From NCBI GenBank assembly GCA_900542085.1, contig UQMK01000029.1, forward strand, positions 1-25,313: 25,313 bases of DNA, read 5' to 3'. The DNA comes from an uncultured Collinsella sp. (GTDB lineage: Bacteria > Actinomycetota > Coriobacteriia > Coriobacteriales > Coriobacteriaceae). A model generated the notes under the pieces. It was not told the origin of the DNA. It did no database searches and saw only the letters and a list, made by a program, of their open reading frames with translations. Both the position numbers and the translations under genes were made by a program. Positions 17,466 to 25,313 of the stretch are shown here, piece after piece; position 1 is the stretch's first letter, and each line of letters opens with the position of its first letter.

Positions 17466-18235
17466 CCATGGATGCAAAGCCCTTGGTGAGCGTGATCATC
17501 CCGCTCTACAACTGCGAGAAGTATCTTCCCGAGGCCTTGGACTCGCTCGTCGCGCAGACGGTGCCTGACTGGGAGGCCATCCTCGTGGACGACTGCTCCG
17601 CGGACGGCTCCGCGGCGATGGCCGACGCCTACGCCGCCCGCGACCCGCGCTTCCGCGTTTTTCGACAGCCCGAGAACGGCGGCGCTGCCAAGGCCCGCAA
17701 CAGAGCCCTCGAGAACGCGCGCGGCCGCTTCATCGCCTACCTCGACTCCGACGATTACTGGATGCCGGAGAAGCTCGAGCGCCAGCTCGGCTTCATGCGC
17801 GACCGCCGCATAGGCGCGTGCTTTACCTCCTACGAGACGGTGAACGAGGACGGGGATCATCGCAACTACGTCCACGTGGACGCTGAGGTGGGCTACCACC
17901 GCTTCCTCACCAAGCCGCCCACGTGCAGCCACACCGTCATGTTCGACACCGCCGTCGTGGACCGGGCGCTTCTCGTGATGCCCGACATCCGCAAAAGGCA
18001 GGACGCCGCCACATGGCTCCAGGTCATCAAGGCGGGCCACAGGCTGCACGGCCTCGACGAAGTACTCGCGGCGAACCGTAAGCGGGCGGGCTCGCTCAGT
18101 TCGAACAAGCTCTCCGCCGTCCGCAACACATGGATGCTCTACAGACAGATCGAGCGGCTGTGGCTACCGTACGCCGCCTACTGTCTGTTCTGGCAGATGT
18201 TCCACGCAACCCTCAAGAGAATAGGAAGTATTTAA
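17462..18235 (+). CDS. Family 2 glycosyltransferase
   Basis: This 257-residue GT-A enzyme has VSVIIPLYNCEKYLPEAL at its N-terminus, a nucleotide-binding DD pair at 43-44 (LVDDCSADGS), the segment ENGGAAKARNRAL (71-83) and a DxD-type metal site, LDSDDYW (94-100). It adds one sugar to the lipid-linked intermediate on the cytosolic face; donor and linkage are unknown. The start MTMDAKP overlaps the previous stop as ATGA and has GGAGG upstream; an upstream in-frame start lies inside the preceding gene and is rejected. There is no transmembrane helix apart from a weakly hydrophobic C-terminus. Confidence 0.92.
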   Translation: MTMDAKPLVSVIIPLYNCEKYLPEALDSLVAQTVPDWEAILVDDCSADGSAAMADAYAARDPRFRVFRQPENGGAAKARNRALENARGRFIAYLDSDDYWMPEKLERQLGFMRDRRIGACFTSYETVNEDGDHRNYVHVDAEVGYHRFLTKPPTCSHTVMFDTAVVDRALLVMPDIRKRQDAATWLQVIKAGHRLHGLDEVLAANRKRAGSLSSNKLSAVRNTWMLYRQIERLWLPYAAYCLFWQMFHATLKRIGSI

Positions 18236-19555
18236 ATGTTCACAACCCTTTACAAAGATCTGCTCGCAGGCGACGCCAAGCTCTCGCTCGTAGGCCTCGG
18301 CTACGTTGGCATGCCCATCGCCGTCGAGTTCGCCAAGCACGTCCCCGTCATCGGCTTCGACATCAACGAGGCCAAGGTCGAGCAGTACAAGCAGGGCCAC
18401 GATGCCACCAATGAGGTAGGCGACGAGGCCCTGGCTCACACGACCGTGGACTTCACGGCCGACCCGACGCGCCTAGAGGAGGCCCGCTTCCACATCGTGG
18501 CCGTGCCCACGCCCGTGAACCAGGACAAGACGCCCGACCTAACGCCCGTCATCGGCGCGTCGGAGACGCTGGGCAAGCACCTGAAGCCCGGCAGCATCGT
18601 GGTCTACGAGTCCACCGTCTACCCGGGCGTCACCGAGGACGTCTGCGTGCCGATTCTCGAGCGTGAATCCGGCCTCAGGTGCGGAGAGGACTTCAAGGTG
18701 GGCTACAGCCCCGAACGCATCAACCCCGGCGACCGCGTGCATACCCTTACGACCATCCGCAAGGTGGTCTCGGGCATGGACGACGAGTCCGCCGAGCTCA
18801 TCCGCAGGGTCTACGACATCGTGATCGCCGCTGGGACCTTCCCGGTCTCGACCATCAAGACCGCCGAGGCCGTGAAGGTCGTCGAGAACTCGCAGCGCGA
18901 CATAAACATTGCCTTCATGAACGAGCTCGCGATGGTGTTCGACCGCATGGGCATCGACACCTCCGAGGTCATCGAGGGCATGAACACCAAGTGGAACGCC
19001 TTGGGCTTCCGACCGGGCCTGGTGGGCGGGCACTGCATCGGCGTCGACCCCTACTACTTCACCTACGAGGCCGAGAAGCTCGGCTACCACAGCCAGATTA
19101 TCCTTTCCGGCCGCAAGGTGAACGACGGCATGGGCGGATTCGTGGCCGACGCGGCCATCCGCGAGATGGTACAGGCCGGGCTTGCCCCCGCGAAGTCGCG
19201 CGTGGCCGTGCTTGGACTCACCTTCAAGGAGGACTGTCCCGACGTGCGCAACTCCAAGGTGGACGACATTCTCGCTCGCCTGCGCCAGTACGGCATCGCG
19301 CCCCAGGTCTGCGACCCCTGGGCTGACCCGGCTGACGCCAAGGCTGCCTACGGGGTTGACCTTGTTCCCATGGAGGAGCTGCGCGACCTCGACTGCCTCA
19401 TCGTCGCGGTGGCGCACCGCCAGTTCCGCGATATGAGTAGCGACGACGTGAAGGCCCTCTTCGCCGACAAGCCCGACGCCGAGAAGGTGCTCGTGGACGT
19501 GAAGAGCGTCCTGCCTAAGGCGGAGTTCGCTGGGTACCGGTACTGGAGGCTGTAG
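18236..19555 (+). CDS. Nucleotide-sugar 6-dehydrogenase, WbpO/TviB type
   Basis: This 439-residue UDP-glucose/GDP-mannose dehydrogenase-family enzyme has an N-terminal NAD site, LVGLGYVGMPIAVEFAKH (residues 18-35), a central domain with YSPERINPGD, the catalytic cysteine C267 in VGGHCIGVDPYY, and a C-terminal domain starting GLTFKEDCPDVRNSKV. The FRPGLVGGHCIGVDPYYFTY and LTFKEDCPDVRNS blocks look most like the UDP-GalNAc 6-dehydrogenases (WbpO, TviB). It would therefore supply UDP-GalNAcA, making the polysaccharide acidic; UDP-ManNAc as substrate is a possible alternative. Its ATG follows the previous stop codon directly and it overlaps the next gene by one base. Confidence 0.9.
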   Translation: MFTTLYKDLLAGDAKLSLVGLGYVGMPIAVEFAKHVPVIGFDINEAKVEQYKQGHDATNEVGDEALAHTTVDFTADPTRLEEARFHIVAVPTPVNQDKTPDLTPVIGASETLGKHLKPGSIVVYESTVYPGVTEDVCVPILERESGLRCGEDFKVGYSPERINPGDRVHTLTTIRKVVSGMDDESAELIRRVYDIVIAAGTFPVSTIKTAEAVKVVENSQRDINIAFMNELAMVFDRMGIDTSEVIEGMNTKWNALGFRPGLVGGHCIGVDPYYFTYEAEKLGYHSQIILSGRKVNDGMGGFVADAAIREMVQAGLAPAKSRVAVLGLTFKEDCPDVRNSKVDDILARLRQYGIAPQVCDPWADPADAKAAYGVDLVPMEELRDLDCLIVAVAHRQFRDMSSDDVKALFADKPDAEKVLVDVKSVLPKAEFAGYRYWRL

Positions 19556-20673
19556 TGCGGCAGAAGACCACGACGATATGTTACTTAGCGAATGCCGACA
19601 ACTACCACACCTACAAGTGGGCGTCCCAGTTTTCGCTCCGGGGCTACGGGGTTCACGTCCTCTCCCTTGAGGAGTGCCGCTCCGAAGCCATCCGCGAACT
19701 GAAAAACGTCACCGTCCACTACCTGCAAAACCCCAGCGCCCGCCAGGGTTCGGAGTTGCAGAAGCTCGGCTACCTCTCCACCGTCGGCGTGGCGCGCCGC
19801 CTCATCGAGGAGCTGGACCCCGACGTCGTGCACGCTCACTATGCCTCGAGCTACGGGCTTGTGGCGTCGCTCGCGTGCAGGCGCCCGTACTACCTCTCGG
19901 TCTGGGGCTCCGACGTCTACGATTTCCCGCGCAAGTCCCCACTGCACCGCGCCGTCGTCCGGCGCTCGCTCGCCAAGCCTGCCTGGCTCATGTCCACGAG
20001 CCGCGCTATGGCCGAGGAGTGTGCCAAGTACACGGGGCGTGACTTCGAGATAACGCCCTTCGGCGTGGACATGGGGCTCTTCTCGCCTCGCAAGCGTGAG
20101 CCCCACGAGGGCCTCGTGGTGGGCACCGTGAAGGCGCTTGAACGCAAGTACGGCATCGACACGCTGCTGCGCGGCTGCGCGCTCCTGCATGACCGCAGGC
20201 CAGACCTGGGCGTGCGCGTGCGCATCGCGGGCAAGGGCACCATGGAGGCCGAGCTGAAGGCACTCGCCACGAGGCTCGGCATGGACGGGTACCTCGACTG
20301 GCTCGGCTTCATCCCGCAGGAGGAGGCCGCGCGGGAGTGGGCGGGCCTCGACATCGCAATAGTAGAAAGCGAAAGCGAAAGCGAAAGCTTTGGCGTCTCC
20401 GCGGTCGAGGCGCAGGCGAGCGGAACCCCACTTATCATATCGGACATCCCTGGCCTTATGGAGGCCTGCGACGGCGGGCACACGGCCGTCGTCACGCCCC
20501 GGCGCGACCCGGCGGCCCTCGCCGATGCCTTGGAGGCGCTTGCCGACGACCCGGCTCGCCGCGCCCGCATGGGGGCCGAGGGCCGAGCCTACGTGGAGCG
20601 CGCCTACGAGGTGGGCGCCTGCTTCGACCGCGTGGAGGAGATTTACCGTAGGAACATGGAGGAAGCGCGATGA
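19555..20673 (+). CDS. Family 4 glycosyltransferase
   Basis: This 372-residue GT-B enzyme starts at GTG 19555, one base inside the previous stop. The N-terminal acceptor domain has DVVHAHYASSYGLVASLA and SVWGSDVYDFPR. The donor domain has TPFGVDMGLFSP, GTVKALERKYGIDTLL and RIAGKGTMEAELKALA. The EX7E catalytic motif is E277 to E285 (ESFGVSAVE). Retaining GT4 enzymes extend lipid-linked glycans in the cytosol; donor and linkage are unknown. Directly before the EX7E motif the gene has four GAAAGC repeats, giving ESESESES, which is unusual. The stop overlaps the next start as ATGA. Confidence 0.93.
   Translation: MRQKTTTICYLANADNYHTYKWASQFSLRGYGVHVLSLEECRSEAIRELKNVTVHYLQNPSARQGSELQKLGYLSTVGVARRLIEELDPDVVHAHYASSYGLVASLACRRPYYLSVWGSDVYDFPRKSPLHRAVVRRSLAKPAWLMSTSRAMAEECAKYTGRDFEITPFGVDMGLFSPRKREPHEGLVVGTVKALERKYGIDTLLRGCALLHDRRPDLGVRVRIAGKGTMEAELKALATRLGMDGYLDWLGFIPQEEAAREWAGLDIAIVESESESESFGVSAVEAQASGTPLIISDIPGLMEACDGGHTAVVTPRRDPAALADALEALADDPARRARMGAEGRAYVERAYEVGACFDRVEEIYRRNMEEAR
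20365..20388 (+). repeat. (GAAAGC)4 hexanucleotide microsatellite in the GT4 gene
   Basis: Four perfect GAAAGC copies encode Ser/Glu alternation, and the last copy supplies the first glutamate of the EX7E motif. The unit length is a multiple of three, so gain or loss would change the length of the loop next to the active site without breaking the frame. Confidence 0.9.
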
Positions 20674-21194
20674 GGGAGAAGGTCGCGAGGGGCCTGTACT
20701 GCATGCTTGCGAAACTGCTGCCGCGCTCGCGCCGCTTCCCGCCGGCCAAGAAGCTGCGGGGCGGGGTGGCTCGATTGATGGGCTGTAAGCTGGGCCGTGA
20801 CGTGAACATCGAGCACGGCGCGGAGTTCGACTCTCGCCTCGTTGTGGGCGACCGCTCGTCGGTGGGCATTGACTCGGAGTGCTTCGGGCCGGTGACCATC
20901 GGTCGCGACGTGATGATGGGGCCGGATTGCGTTGTGCTTACCCGCAATCACAGGCACGACCGCGTTGACGTGCCCATGATTGAGCAGGGCTACGAGGACT
21001 ACCGCCCCGTGACCATAGAGGACGACGTGTGGATTGGTCGGCGCGTCACCATCCTGCCCGGCGTGAACGTGGGTGCGCACTCCATCCTCTCCGCTGGCGC
21101 CGTCGTGACCAAGGACGTCGAGCCGTACTCCGTCGTTGGTGGGGTTCCGGCAGGGCTCATCAAGAAAAGGGGCGCGGATGCGCGGTGCTGCTGA
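20670..21194 (+). CDS. Left-handed beta-helix acyltransferase (maltose acetyltransferase-like)
   Basis: This 174-residue protein has a basic N-terminus (1-40), then hexapeptide repeats (about 41-165) such as IGRDVMMGPDCVVLT, VTIEDDVWIGRRVTILPGVNV and GAHSILSAGAVVTKDV, and ends with the usual VVGGVPAGLIKKR. The catalytic-type histidine lies in RNHRHDR. It most likely O- or N-acetylates a sugar of the repeat unit, with acetyl-CoA as donor. It overlaps the GT4 gene by ATGA at its start, and the polymerase frame begins before its stop. Confidence 0.9.
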   Translation: MREKVARGLYCMLAKLLPRSRRFPPAKKLRGGVARLMGCKLGRDVNIEHGAEFDSRLVVGDRSSVGIDSECFGPVTIGRDVMMGPDCVVLTRNHRHDRVDVPMIEQGYEDYRPVTIEDDVWIGRRVTILPGVNVGAHSILSAGAVVTKDVEPYSVVGGVPAGLIKKRGADARCC

Positions 21195-22452
21195 CATATC
21201 TTTTTGCGGAGCGGGCCCGAGGGGGTCGGGCCTGATCCCCTCGCGAGAAAAGGGGCGCGTGCGCGCGCTGGTGAGGGCGCGGGAGGTCGAGCGGGAGGAG
21301 AACACGATAGTCTTCCTCCTCCTCGTATGCTTGGTTTGCCTGCCGATCGCCGCGCTCTCGTCGCTCAAGACGCCCCTCTACGCCGCAATCCTTGCGCTGG
21401 ACCTGCTCTTGCTCCTCGTCGCCTCGGCCGGGGCTACCAAGATGAGGCTCGACGGGGGGCTTGTCTGGACATCCGTCGGACTCTTCTGCTATCTAATCAT
21501 ATGCTGGCTGCTGAATGGCGGCAGCGCGGCGGAGCGCCTCGTGCAGACTGCGGTCTATCTCGCGACACTCCTGGCCTTCTCGAGCTATGAATGGACGCCC
21601 GCGCGCGTGTCAAAGGTTAAGAGGCTCTTCGCCGCCCTGCTCTTCGCTGCCCTGGTCTACTGGTTTGTGTCCGGACGGGTCACGAACTACTACGCTGCAT
21701 TCTATGTCCACAGCAACGCGTTCGCCGTCGTGCTTATATGCGCCTGCGCCCTTTCGCTACTCTCCATGGATGGGCCGAAGCCGAAGGTCTCCGACCTATG
21801 CGTCTTCGCCATGGCGCTCGTCCTGCTCCTGTTCGCGAACAGCCGCTCGGCGATGCTCGCGCTTCTCGTGGTAGTGGCCTTACCCTATCTGCTGCACGCA
21901 GTCTCCAAGAAACGGTCGTTTCTCGCAGTGGCGCGCGTTGCCTTCTTCGTCGTGCTCGTCGCGGTGCTTGCCTTCACGGTCGTCTACCCCTCGCTGATCG
22001 GCACGCAGCTGGGTTACTCCCTGGAGATGTTGTCGCGCGAGTGGCTGAACAAGAACTTTTTCTCGGGCCGCGAGGTCGTCTGGAAGATGATCTTGGACGC
22101 CGTGAAGGGGCACGAGGTGTTCGGCCTGGGGCTCTCCATGGTCCCAAGCATGGTGTACGAGACGTCCTTCTCCTCGCACAACCTCTACCTGCAGACCATC
22201 CTTCAGTCCGGCGCGGTCGGCCTCGTGTTTGTGCTCCTCCTCCTATGGCTCGTCTTGGAGCGCCTCGGGAAGGAAGGCGGCTGGCAGGCGTGCGTGGGTG
22301 CCTCCCTGCTGGTGGGCGTGCTCGTGCACGAGTGCCTCGAAGTGTCGCTCACGCAGAACAACTTCGACGTTGGATTGCTCTTCTGGGTGGTGCTGGGGAT
22401 CTCGGTCTCGGCCTCCTCACTGCGAACTGCGCGCGGGGGTGACGGCTCATGA
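21178..22452 (+). CDS. wzy: O-antigen/exopolysaccharide polymerase (Wzy-like)
   Basis: This is a polytopic membrane protein with about 10-11 predicted helices from IVFLLLVCLVCLPIA onward. It has the O-antigen ligase/polymerase features FFSGREVVWKMILDAVKGHE and SSHNLYLQTILQSGAVGLV in a large loop near the C-terminus. It would join flipped repeat units outside the membrane. The start is ambiguous. ATG 21178 follows AAAAGGGG and overlaps the preceding gene by 17 bp (424 residues). A duplicated AAAAGGGGCGCG stretch also precedes GTG 21259 (397 residues), and the intervening residues (RGAADISFCGAGPRG) do not look conserved. The end overlaps the flippase start by 4 bp. Confidence 0.85.
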   Translation: MRGAADISFCGAGPRGSGLIPSREKGRVRALVRAREVEREENTIVFLLLVCLVCLPIAALSSLKTPLYAAILALDLLLLLVASAGATKMRLDGGLVWTSVGLFCYLIICWLLNGGSAAERLVQTAVYLATLLAFSSYEWTPARVSKVKRLFAALLFAALVYWFVSGRVTNYYAAFYVHSNAFAVVLICACALSLLSMDGPKPKVSDLCVFAMALVLLLFANSRSAMLALLVVVALPYLLHAVSKKRSFLAVARVAFFVVLVAVLAFTVVYPSLIGTQLGYSLEMLSREWLNKNFFSGREVVWKMILDAVKGHEVFGLGLSMVPSMVYETSFSSHNLYLQTILQSGAVGLVFVLLLLWLVLERLGKEGGWQACVGASLLVGVLVHECLEVSLTQNNFDVGLLFWVVLGISVSASSLRTARGGDGS

Positions 22453-23870
22453 GTCGCGGGGGCCTGCTCGGCAAGATAGTCGGCTTCTCGATGGTGAGCG
22501 TCGTGAGCGCGGTGCTTTCGCTCGTCGTCGTTCCGGTGTCGACGCACCTGTACGACCAGGACGCGCTCGGCAAGATCAACTTCTTCTTCTCGGTAACCAA
22601 CGTCCTGCTTACCCTGTTCTGCCTCGGGCTCGACCAGGGCTACGTGCGCTTCTACCCACTCGCGAAGGACGAGGGGCAGCGCAGGAGGCTGCTGACGTTT
22701 AGCGTCTCGGCGTGCTTGTGCGTCGTCGTGGCCGCGGGCCTCGTGGCGTGGGCGTTCGACGACTCGCTGTCGGTGTGGTTGTTCGGGGAGGCCGGCATGC
22801 CAGCGACGGCGATGATCTGCTTGGTCACGCTGTGCGTCGTCGCGCTCAGGTTCTTCTCGCTGCGCTACCGGATGGCGGAGGACGTGTGGGGCTACACCAT
22901 CTTTGCCGGCGCCGTATCGGTCATCCAAAAGGGTCTTTACATCGTCTCGGCGGTCGTGTCCACGAGCTACGTAGTGGCGGTCGGCTGGGTTGCGCTCGCC
23001 TGTCTGCCGATCCTGGTGGCCGCCGCCGCGCACGAGCGCGCGCAGCTCGCCGCCCCTGACCTGCGCGGGGAGGCTTCCCTCTACTGCGACGAGGCCCGCT
23101 TCTCGCTGCCTCTCTTGGCGTCGGGGCTGGTCGCGATACTCACCAACTATGTGCCGCAGTTCGCTATCCGCTCCCTCATAGGCTTCTCCAGCATCAGCGT
23201 GTTCACGGCGGCCCTCACCGTGTCACTGGCCGTCAACCTCATCCAGAGCGGCTTCAACGCCTTCTGGGCTCCCTACGTCTACCAGCATGCGCGCGACGAG
23301 CAGGGGAAAATCATGCGCGTACACGAGGCCGTGGTCATGGTGGCGGTGAGCGCCTGCATGCTGCTCGCCATGATCGTCGACCTCGCGTTCCTGCTGTTCA
23401 AGCCGAACTACGCCGCGGGGGCGCGCCTTGTACCGTTCCTAGCGCTGGGGCCTCTGTGCTACACCATCGGCGAGACGGCGGGGGTGGGCATCAACCTCAA
23501 GATGAAGTCGGGGCTGAATCTGCTGATCTCTGCCGCCACGCTCGCCTCGAGCGTGGCGCTCTCGCTGGCGCTCGTGCCCGTGCTCGGGCTGGGCGGCGGA
23601 GCCGTCTCGGTCGGGGGGGCGGCGGCCGTGGGCCTCGCGCTCAAGACGGCGATAGGCGAGCACTACTACCAGAGCATACGCGACCGCTCGTTCATGCTCA
23701 GGGGGCTTCTGCCCTACGTCGCAGTCTGCGTCGTCGCACTCGCGCTGCCCGATCGACTGGCCCTTCGGCTCGCTATCGATGCTGCGCTGCTCGTCCTCTC
23801 ACTCGCGCTGTATGGCCCGTCTAGGCTGCGCGCGCTCGCAGGCTACCTCAAGTCCTTCGTCGGGAGATGA
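22449..23870 (+). CDS. wzx: Lipid-linked oligosaccharide flippase (Wzx-like, MOP superfamily)
   Basis: This 473-residue polytopic protein has about 12-14 hydrophobic helices, starting GLLGKIVGFSMVSVVSAVLS, with LYDQDALGKINFFFSVTNVL and LDQGYVRFYPLAKDEGQ as typical Wzx-like blocks. It would move the undecaprenyl-PP-linked repeat unit to the outer face for polymerisation. A G7 run (23613-23619) in the SVGGAAAV segment is a potential slippage site, but the frame is intact here. It is coupled by ATGA to both the polymerase upstream and the acyltransferase downstream. Confidence 0.92.
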   Translation: MSRGGLLGKIVGFSMVSVVSAVLSLVVVPVSTHLYDQDALGKINFFFSVTNVLLTLFCLGLDQGYVRFYPLAKDEGQRRRLLTFSVSACLCVVVAAGLVAWAFDDSLSVWLFGEAGMPATAMICLVTLCVVALRFFSLRYRMAEDVWGYTIFAGAVSVIQKGLYIVSAVVSTSYVVAVGWVALACLPILVAAAAHERAQLAAPDLRGEASLYCDEARFSLPLLASGLVAILTNYVPQFAIRSLIGFSSISVFTAALTVSLAVNLIQSGFNAFWAPYVYQHARDEQGKIMRVHEAVVMVAVSACMLLAMIVDLAFLLFKPNYAAGARLVPFLALGPLCYTIGETAGVGINLKMKSGLNLLISAATLASSVALSLALVPVLGLGGGAVSVGGAAAVGLALKTAIGEHYYQSIRDRSFMLRGLLPYVAVCVVALALPDRLALRLAIDAALLVLSLALYGPSRLRALAGYLKSFVGR

Positions 23871-24360
23871 TTCGCATGCTGCTTCGCGCCCTCGGCTGGC
23901 TCTTCTACAACCTCGAGAGACTCCGCATGAGGTGCCTAGGGACCTACAAGACCTCGCTGTGCCGCTGCGGGGAGAATAGTTACGTGGGGGGGGTGTCTCG
24001 CTGAGCCATCCTGAGAACATAACAATTGGACGCAATTCCTACGTGAACGGTGGCATGCTGTGCGCCTCGCCCGGGGCTAAGATCGTCATCGGCGACGACT
24101 GCCTCGTGTCCTACGCCGTGCACCTGCGCACCGACATGCACCGCCACTCCGACCCCGACGTCCCCGTGAACCGCCAAGGGCACGACGAGGCGGACATCGT
24201 ACTCGGCGACAACGTGTGGGTGGGCTACGGTGCGCAGGTCATGAGCGGGGTCACGGTGGGGTCGAACTCCATCGTGGGCGCAGGCGCGGTCATCACGCGC
24301 GACGTACCCGAGGGCGTGGTCGTCGCGGGCGTGCCTGCGAAGGTGATCAAGAAGCGATAG
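23867..24360 (+). pseudogene. Hexapeptide-repeat acyltransferase, frameshifted at a G8 tract (possibly phase-variable)
   Basis: ATG 23867 overlaps the flippase stop as ATGA. It reads MIRMLLRALGWLFYNLERLR and continues to GENSYVGG, then stops at 24004 just after a G8 run. One extra G (G9), or G6, continues directly into SLSHPENITIGRNSYVNGG and the rest of a beta-helix transferase that stops at 24360 (about 164 residues). The downstream part has IVIGDDCLVSY, LRTDMHRHSD (the catalytic-type histidine region), VLGDNVWVGYGAQVMSGVTV and VVAGVPAKVIKKR. The intact protein would be a second acetyltransferase that decorates the polysaccharide. In this sequence it is off, unless the missing base is an assembly error. 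Confidence 0.85.
23986..23993 (+). repeat. G8 tract at the frame break of the terminal acyltransferase
   Basis: Eight consecutive G residues follow TACGT. With eight, translation ends within four codons of the tract. With nine or six, the whole transferase is read. Confidence 0.85.
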
Positions 24361-24800
24361 AGGTTCCATCTTCAATGAAACCGTACCAACGACAATCCTC
24401 GTCAGCGGGGGCACCGGGGGACGTTATGTTCGGTAGCGCCTGAACTCAAGGGCTCGGCGCTCCTCCGCTTGCGCTGCAGTCCGCTTCGCATGCTGGGTTC
24501 GTCGTTGTTGACTTAGGCAGAAGCGTGCATGGATCGCCGCTCACCTGGTTATCGCTCAAAAGCTTGGCATGTCGTTCGATTATTTCGCTGAAAGAAACAG
24601 CAGATGAACGCTGTGCTTTTTTCGTCTGGAATTATTGATCCTTCCTTTCACCGACTGGCAAAACGATTTACACCTAATTGTGGACATCGTCCACGCGATT
24701 TCTCTTTGCCCCCTCATCGATCTCGCTAAACTAATAGTCGCTGCCACCAGGGCATTTTCTGGTGCACATTCTATTGGCTCCTGCGAAGATCGGAGCGGGT
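24361..24800. other. 440-bp gap after the polysaccharide operon
   Basis: No intact gene is visible. A weak intrinsic terminator candidate, ACAGC (24597-24601) with GCTGT (24610-24614) and T6 (24617-24622), reads on the plus strand and would end the polysaccharide transcript about 240 bp after its last gene. Around 24390-24435 a short frame reads TILVSGGTGG before a stop; it may be a gene remnant but is too short to assign. GGAGCGGG at 24792-24799 is the ribosome site of the next gene. Confidence 0.5.
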
Positions 24801-25313
24801 ATGTTTGCCGCCGAGTCCTACATCAGCCGTCATTACATTGCGATCGTCGCTATGGCCTGCCTATGCGTCTTGCTGGGCGGGCCTTCCTGTGCCGCGGGCG
24901 CGGAGAGCCTGTTCATCGCGGGCGCGACGTACCGCGAGCCGGGCGTGTCGGGCCCCGGTTGGTCCTGGACCGATGCCGGCCATCTGGAGCTCGACGGCTA
25001 CGCGGGCGATGCTATCGGCGCCGGCGGCGACCTGGTCGTGACGCTTGTGGGGCAGAACTCGGTGACGGAGTCGCATGCGCCCGATGCGGACATCACGCAG
25101 TGCGGCATGGAGGTGTGGGGCGACCTGACGCTCCGCGGCACCGGGTCCCTGGCGGCATCGGGCTCGCAGTGCGCGATCCACGTCTCGCAGGCGCTCGCGG
25201 TGGAGGGCTGCGCCGTAGATGCCCGGGCGGACGGGGCAAACGTCACGGACGAGGCCGTGGCCGGCTTGATCGCCGGCGGCATGGCCGTGCGCGGCGGCGG
25301 GCGCGTCGCCGCC
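24801..25313 (+). CDS. Secreted surface protein, N-terminal part (runs off the window)
   Basis: ATG 24801 follows GGAGCGGG and the frame stays open for 171 codons to the window end. A signal peptide is evident (YIAIVAMACLCVLLGGPSCA, then AGAES). After it come GWSWTDAGHLELDGYAGDAI and GGDLVVTLVGQNSVTE, a pattern of W-W-D, LxLDGY, GDLxxxLxGxNxxT that I recognise from large repetitive wall proteins of Coriobacteriia. This is followed by a second strand-rich segment (GDLTLRGTGSLAASG). It is probably a wall-associated adhesin or repeat protein. Its C-terminus and any sorting signal are outside the window. Confidence 0.8.
   Translation, partial: MFAAESYISRHYIAIVAMACLCVLLGGPSCAAGAESLFIAGATYREPGVSGPGWSWTDAGHLELDGYAGDAIGAGGDLVVTLVGQNSVTESHAPDADITQCGMEVWGDLTLRGTGSLAASGSQCAIHVSQALAVEGCAVDARADGANVTDEAVAGLIAGGMAVRGGGRVAA

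Noticed and set aside
24361..24440. Nucleotidyltransferase remnant (TILVSGGTGG)
   Set aside because: The match is about ten residues in a frame closed on both sides, too little to call a pseudogene.

Overview
The window looks like chromosomal DNA of a high-GC, Gram-positive gut actinobacterium of the class Coriobacteriia, most likely Collinsella or a close relative. This is inferred from overall GC richness, strong GGAGG-type ribosome binding sites, an LAQTG (LAXTG-type) sortase signal, a threonyl-tRNA synthetase without a TGS domain, and a LoaP-type NusG paralogue heading a polysaccharide operon. No database search was possible.

Layout. (1) 240-7242 (+): a giant wall-anchored protein with about 24 Big_4-like immunoglobulin modules and one Big_2-like module. 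Its signal peptide is out of frame with the rest at G-tracts. (2) 7243-9127: an M24 metallopeptidase gene on the minus strand, flanked by two diverged inverted-repeat elements. The 480-bp gap upstream of it is packed with small repeats. (3) 9128-12357 (-): a tight three-gene operon for a GlpA-like FAD dehydrogenase with a BFD-like [2Fe-2S] tail, a flavin/pyridine-nucleotide oxidoreductase, and a DUF1667 cysteine-rich protein. (4) 12526-13225: a striking array of about eight palindromic units with an 80-bp period and no coding capacity. (5) 13326-15729 (+): a small membrane zinc-ribbon protein, then thrS with its own promoter, leader hairpin and two terminators. (6) 15834-24360 (+): an inverted-repeat element, loaP, a structured leader, and a compact Wzx/Wzy-type exopolysaccharide operon. 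The operon order is phosphoglycosyltransferase, GT2, nucleotide-sugar dehydrogenase, GT4, acyltransferase, polymerase, flippase, and a second acyltransferase that is frameshifted at a G8 tract. (7) 24801 to the window end (+): the N-terminus of another secreted surface protein.

How it fits together. LoaP probably promotes processive transcription through the long GC-rich polysaccharide operon, and hairpins in the leader are candidate recognition elements. The operon would build a lipid-linked repeat unit containing a hexosaminuronic acid, decorate it with acyl groups, flip it and polymerise it. Two surface-related genes, the adhesin and the terminal acyltransferase, each carry a G8 run and each are out of frame in this sequence. 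This suggests slipped-strand phase variation of the cell surface, unless both are assembly errors.

The most unusual object is the 12526-13225 array. It has eight 52-54-nt hairpins separated by about 27 nt. One unit carries a compensated double change in its stem. Nearly all stem departures from Watson-Crick pairing are G-U wobbles when the array is read as plus-strand RNA. I read it as a candidate structured repetitive RNA or multi-site regulatory element, not a CRISPR array.
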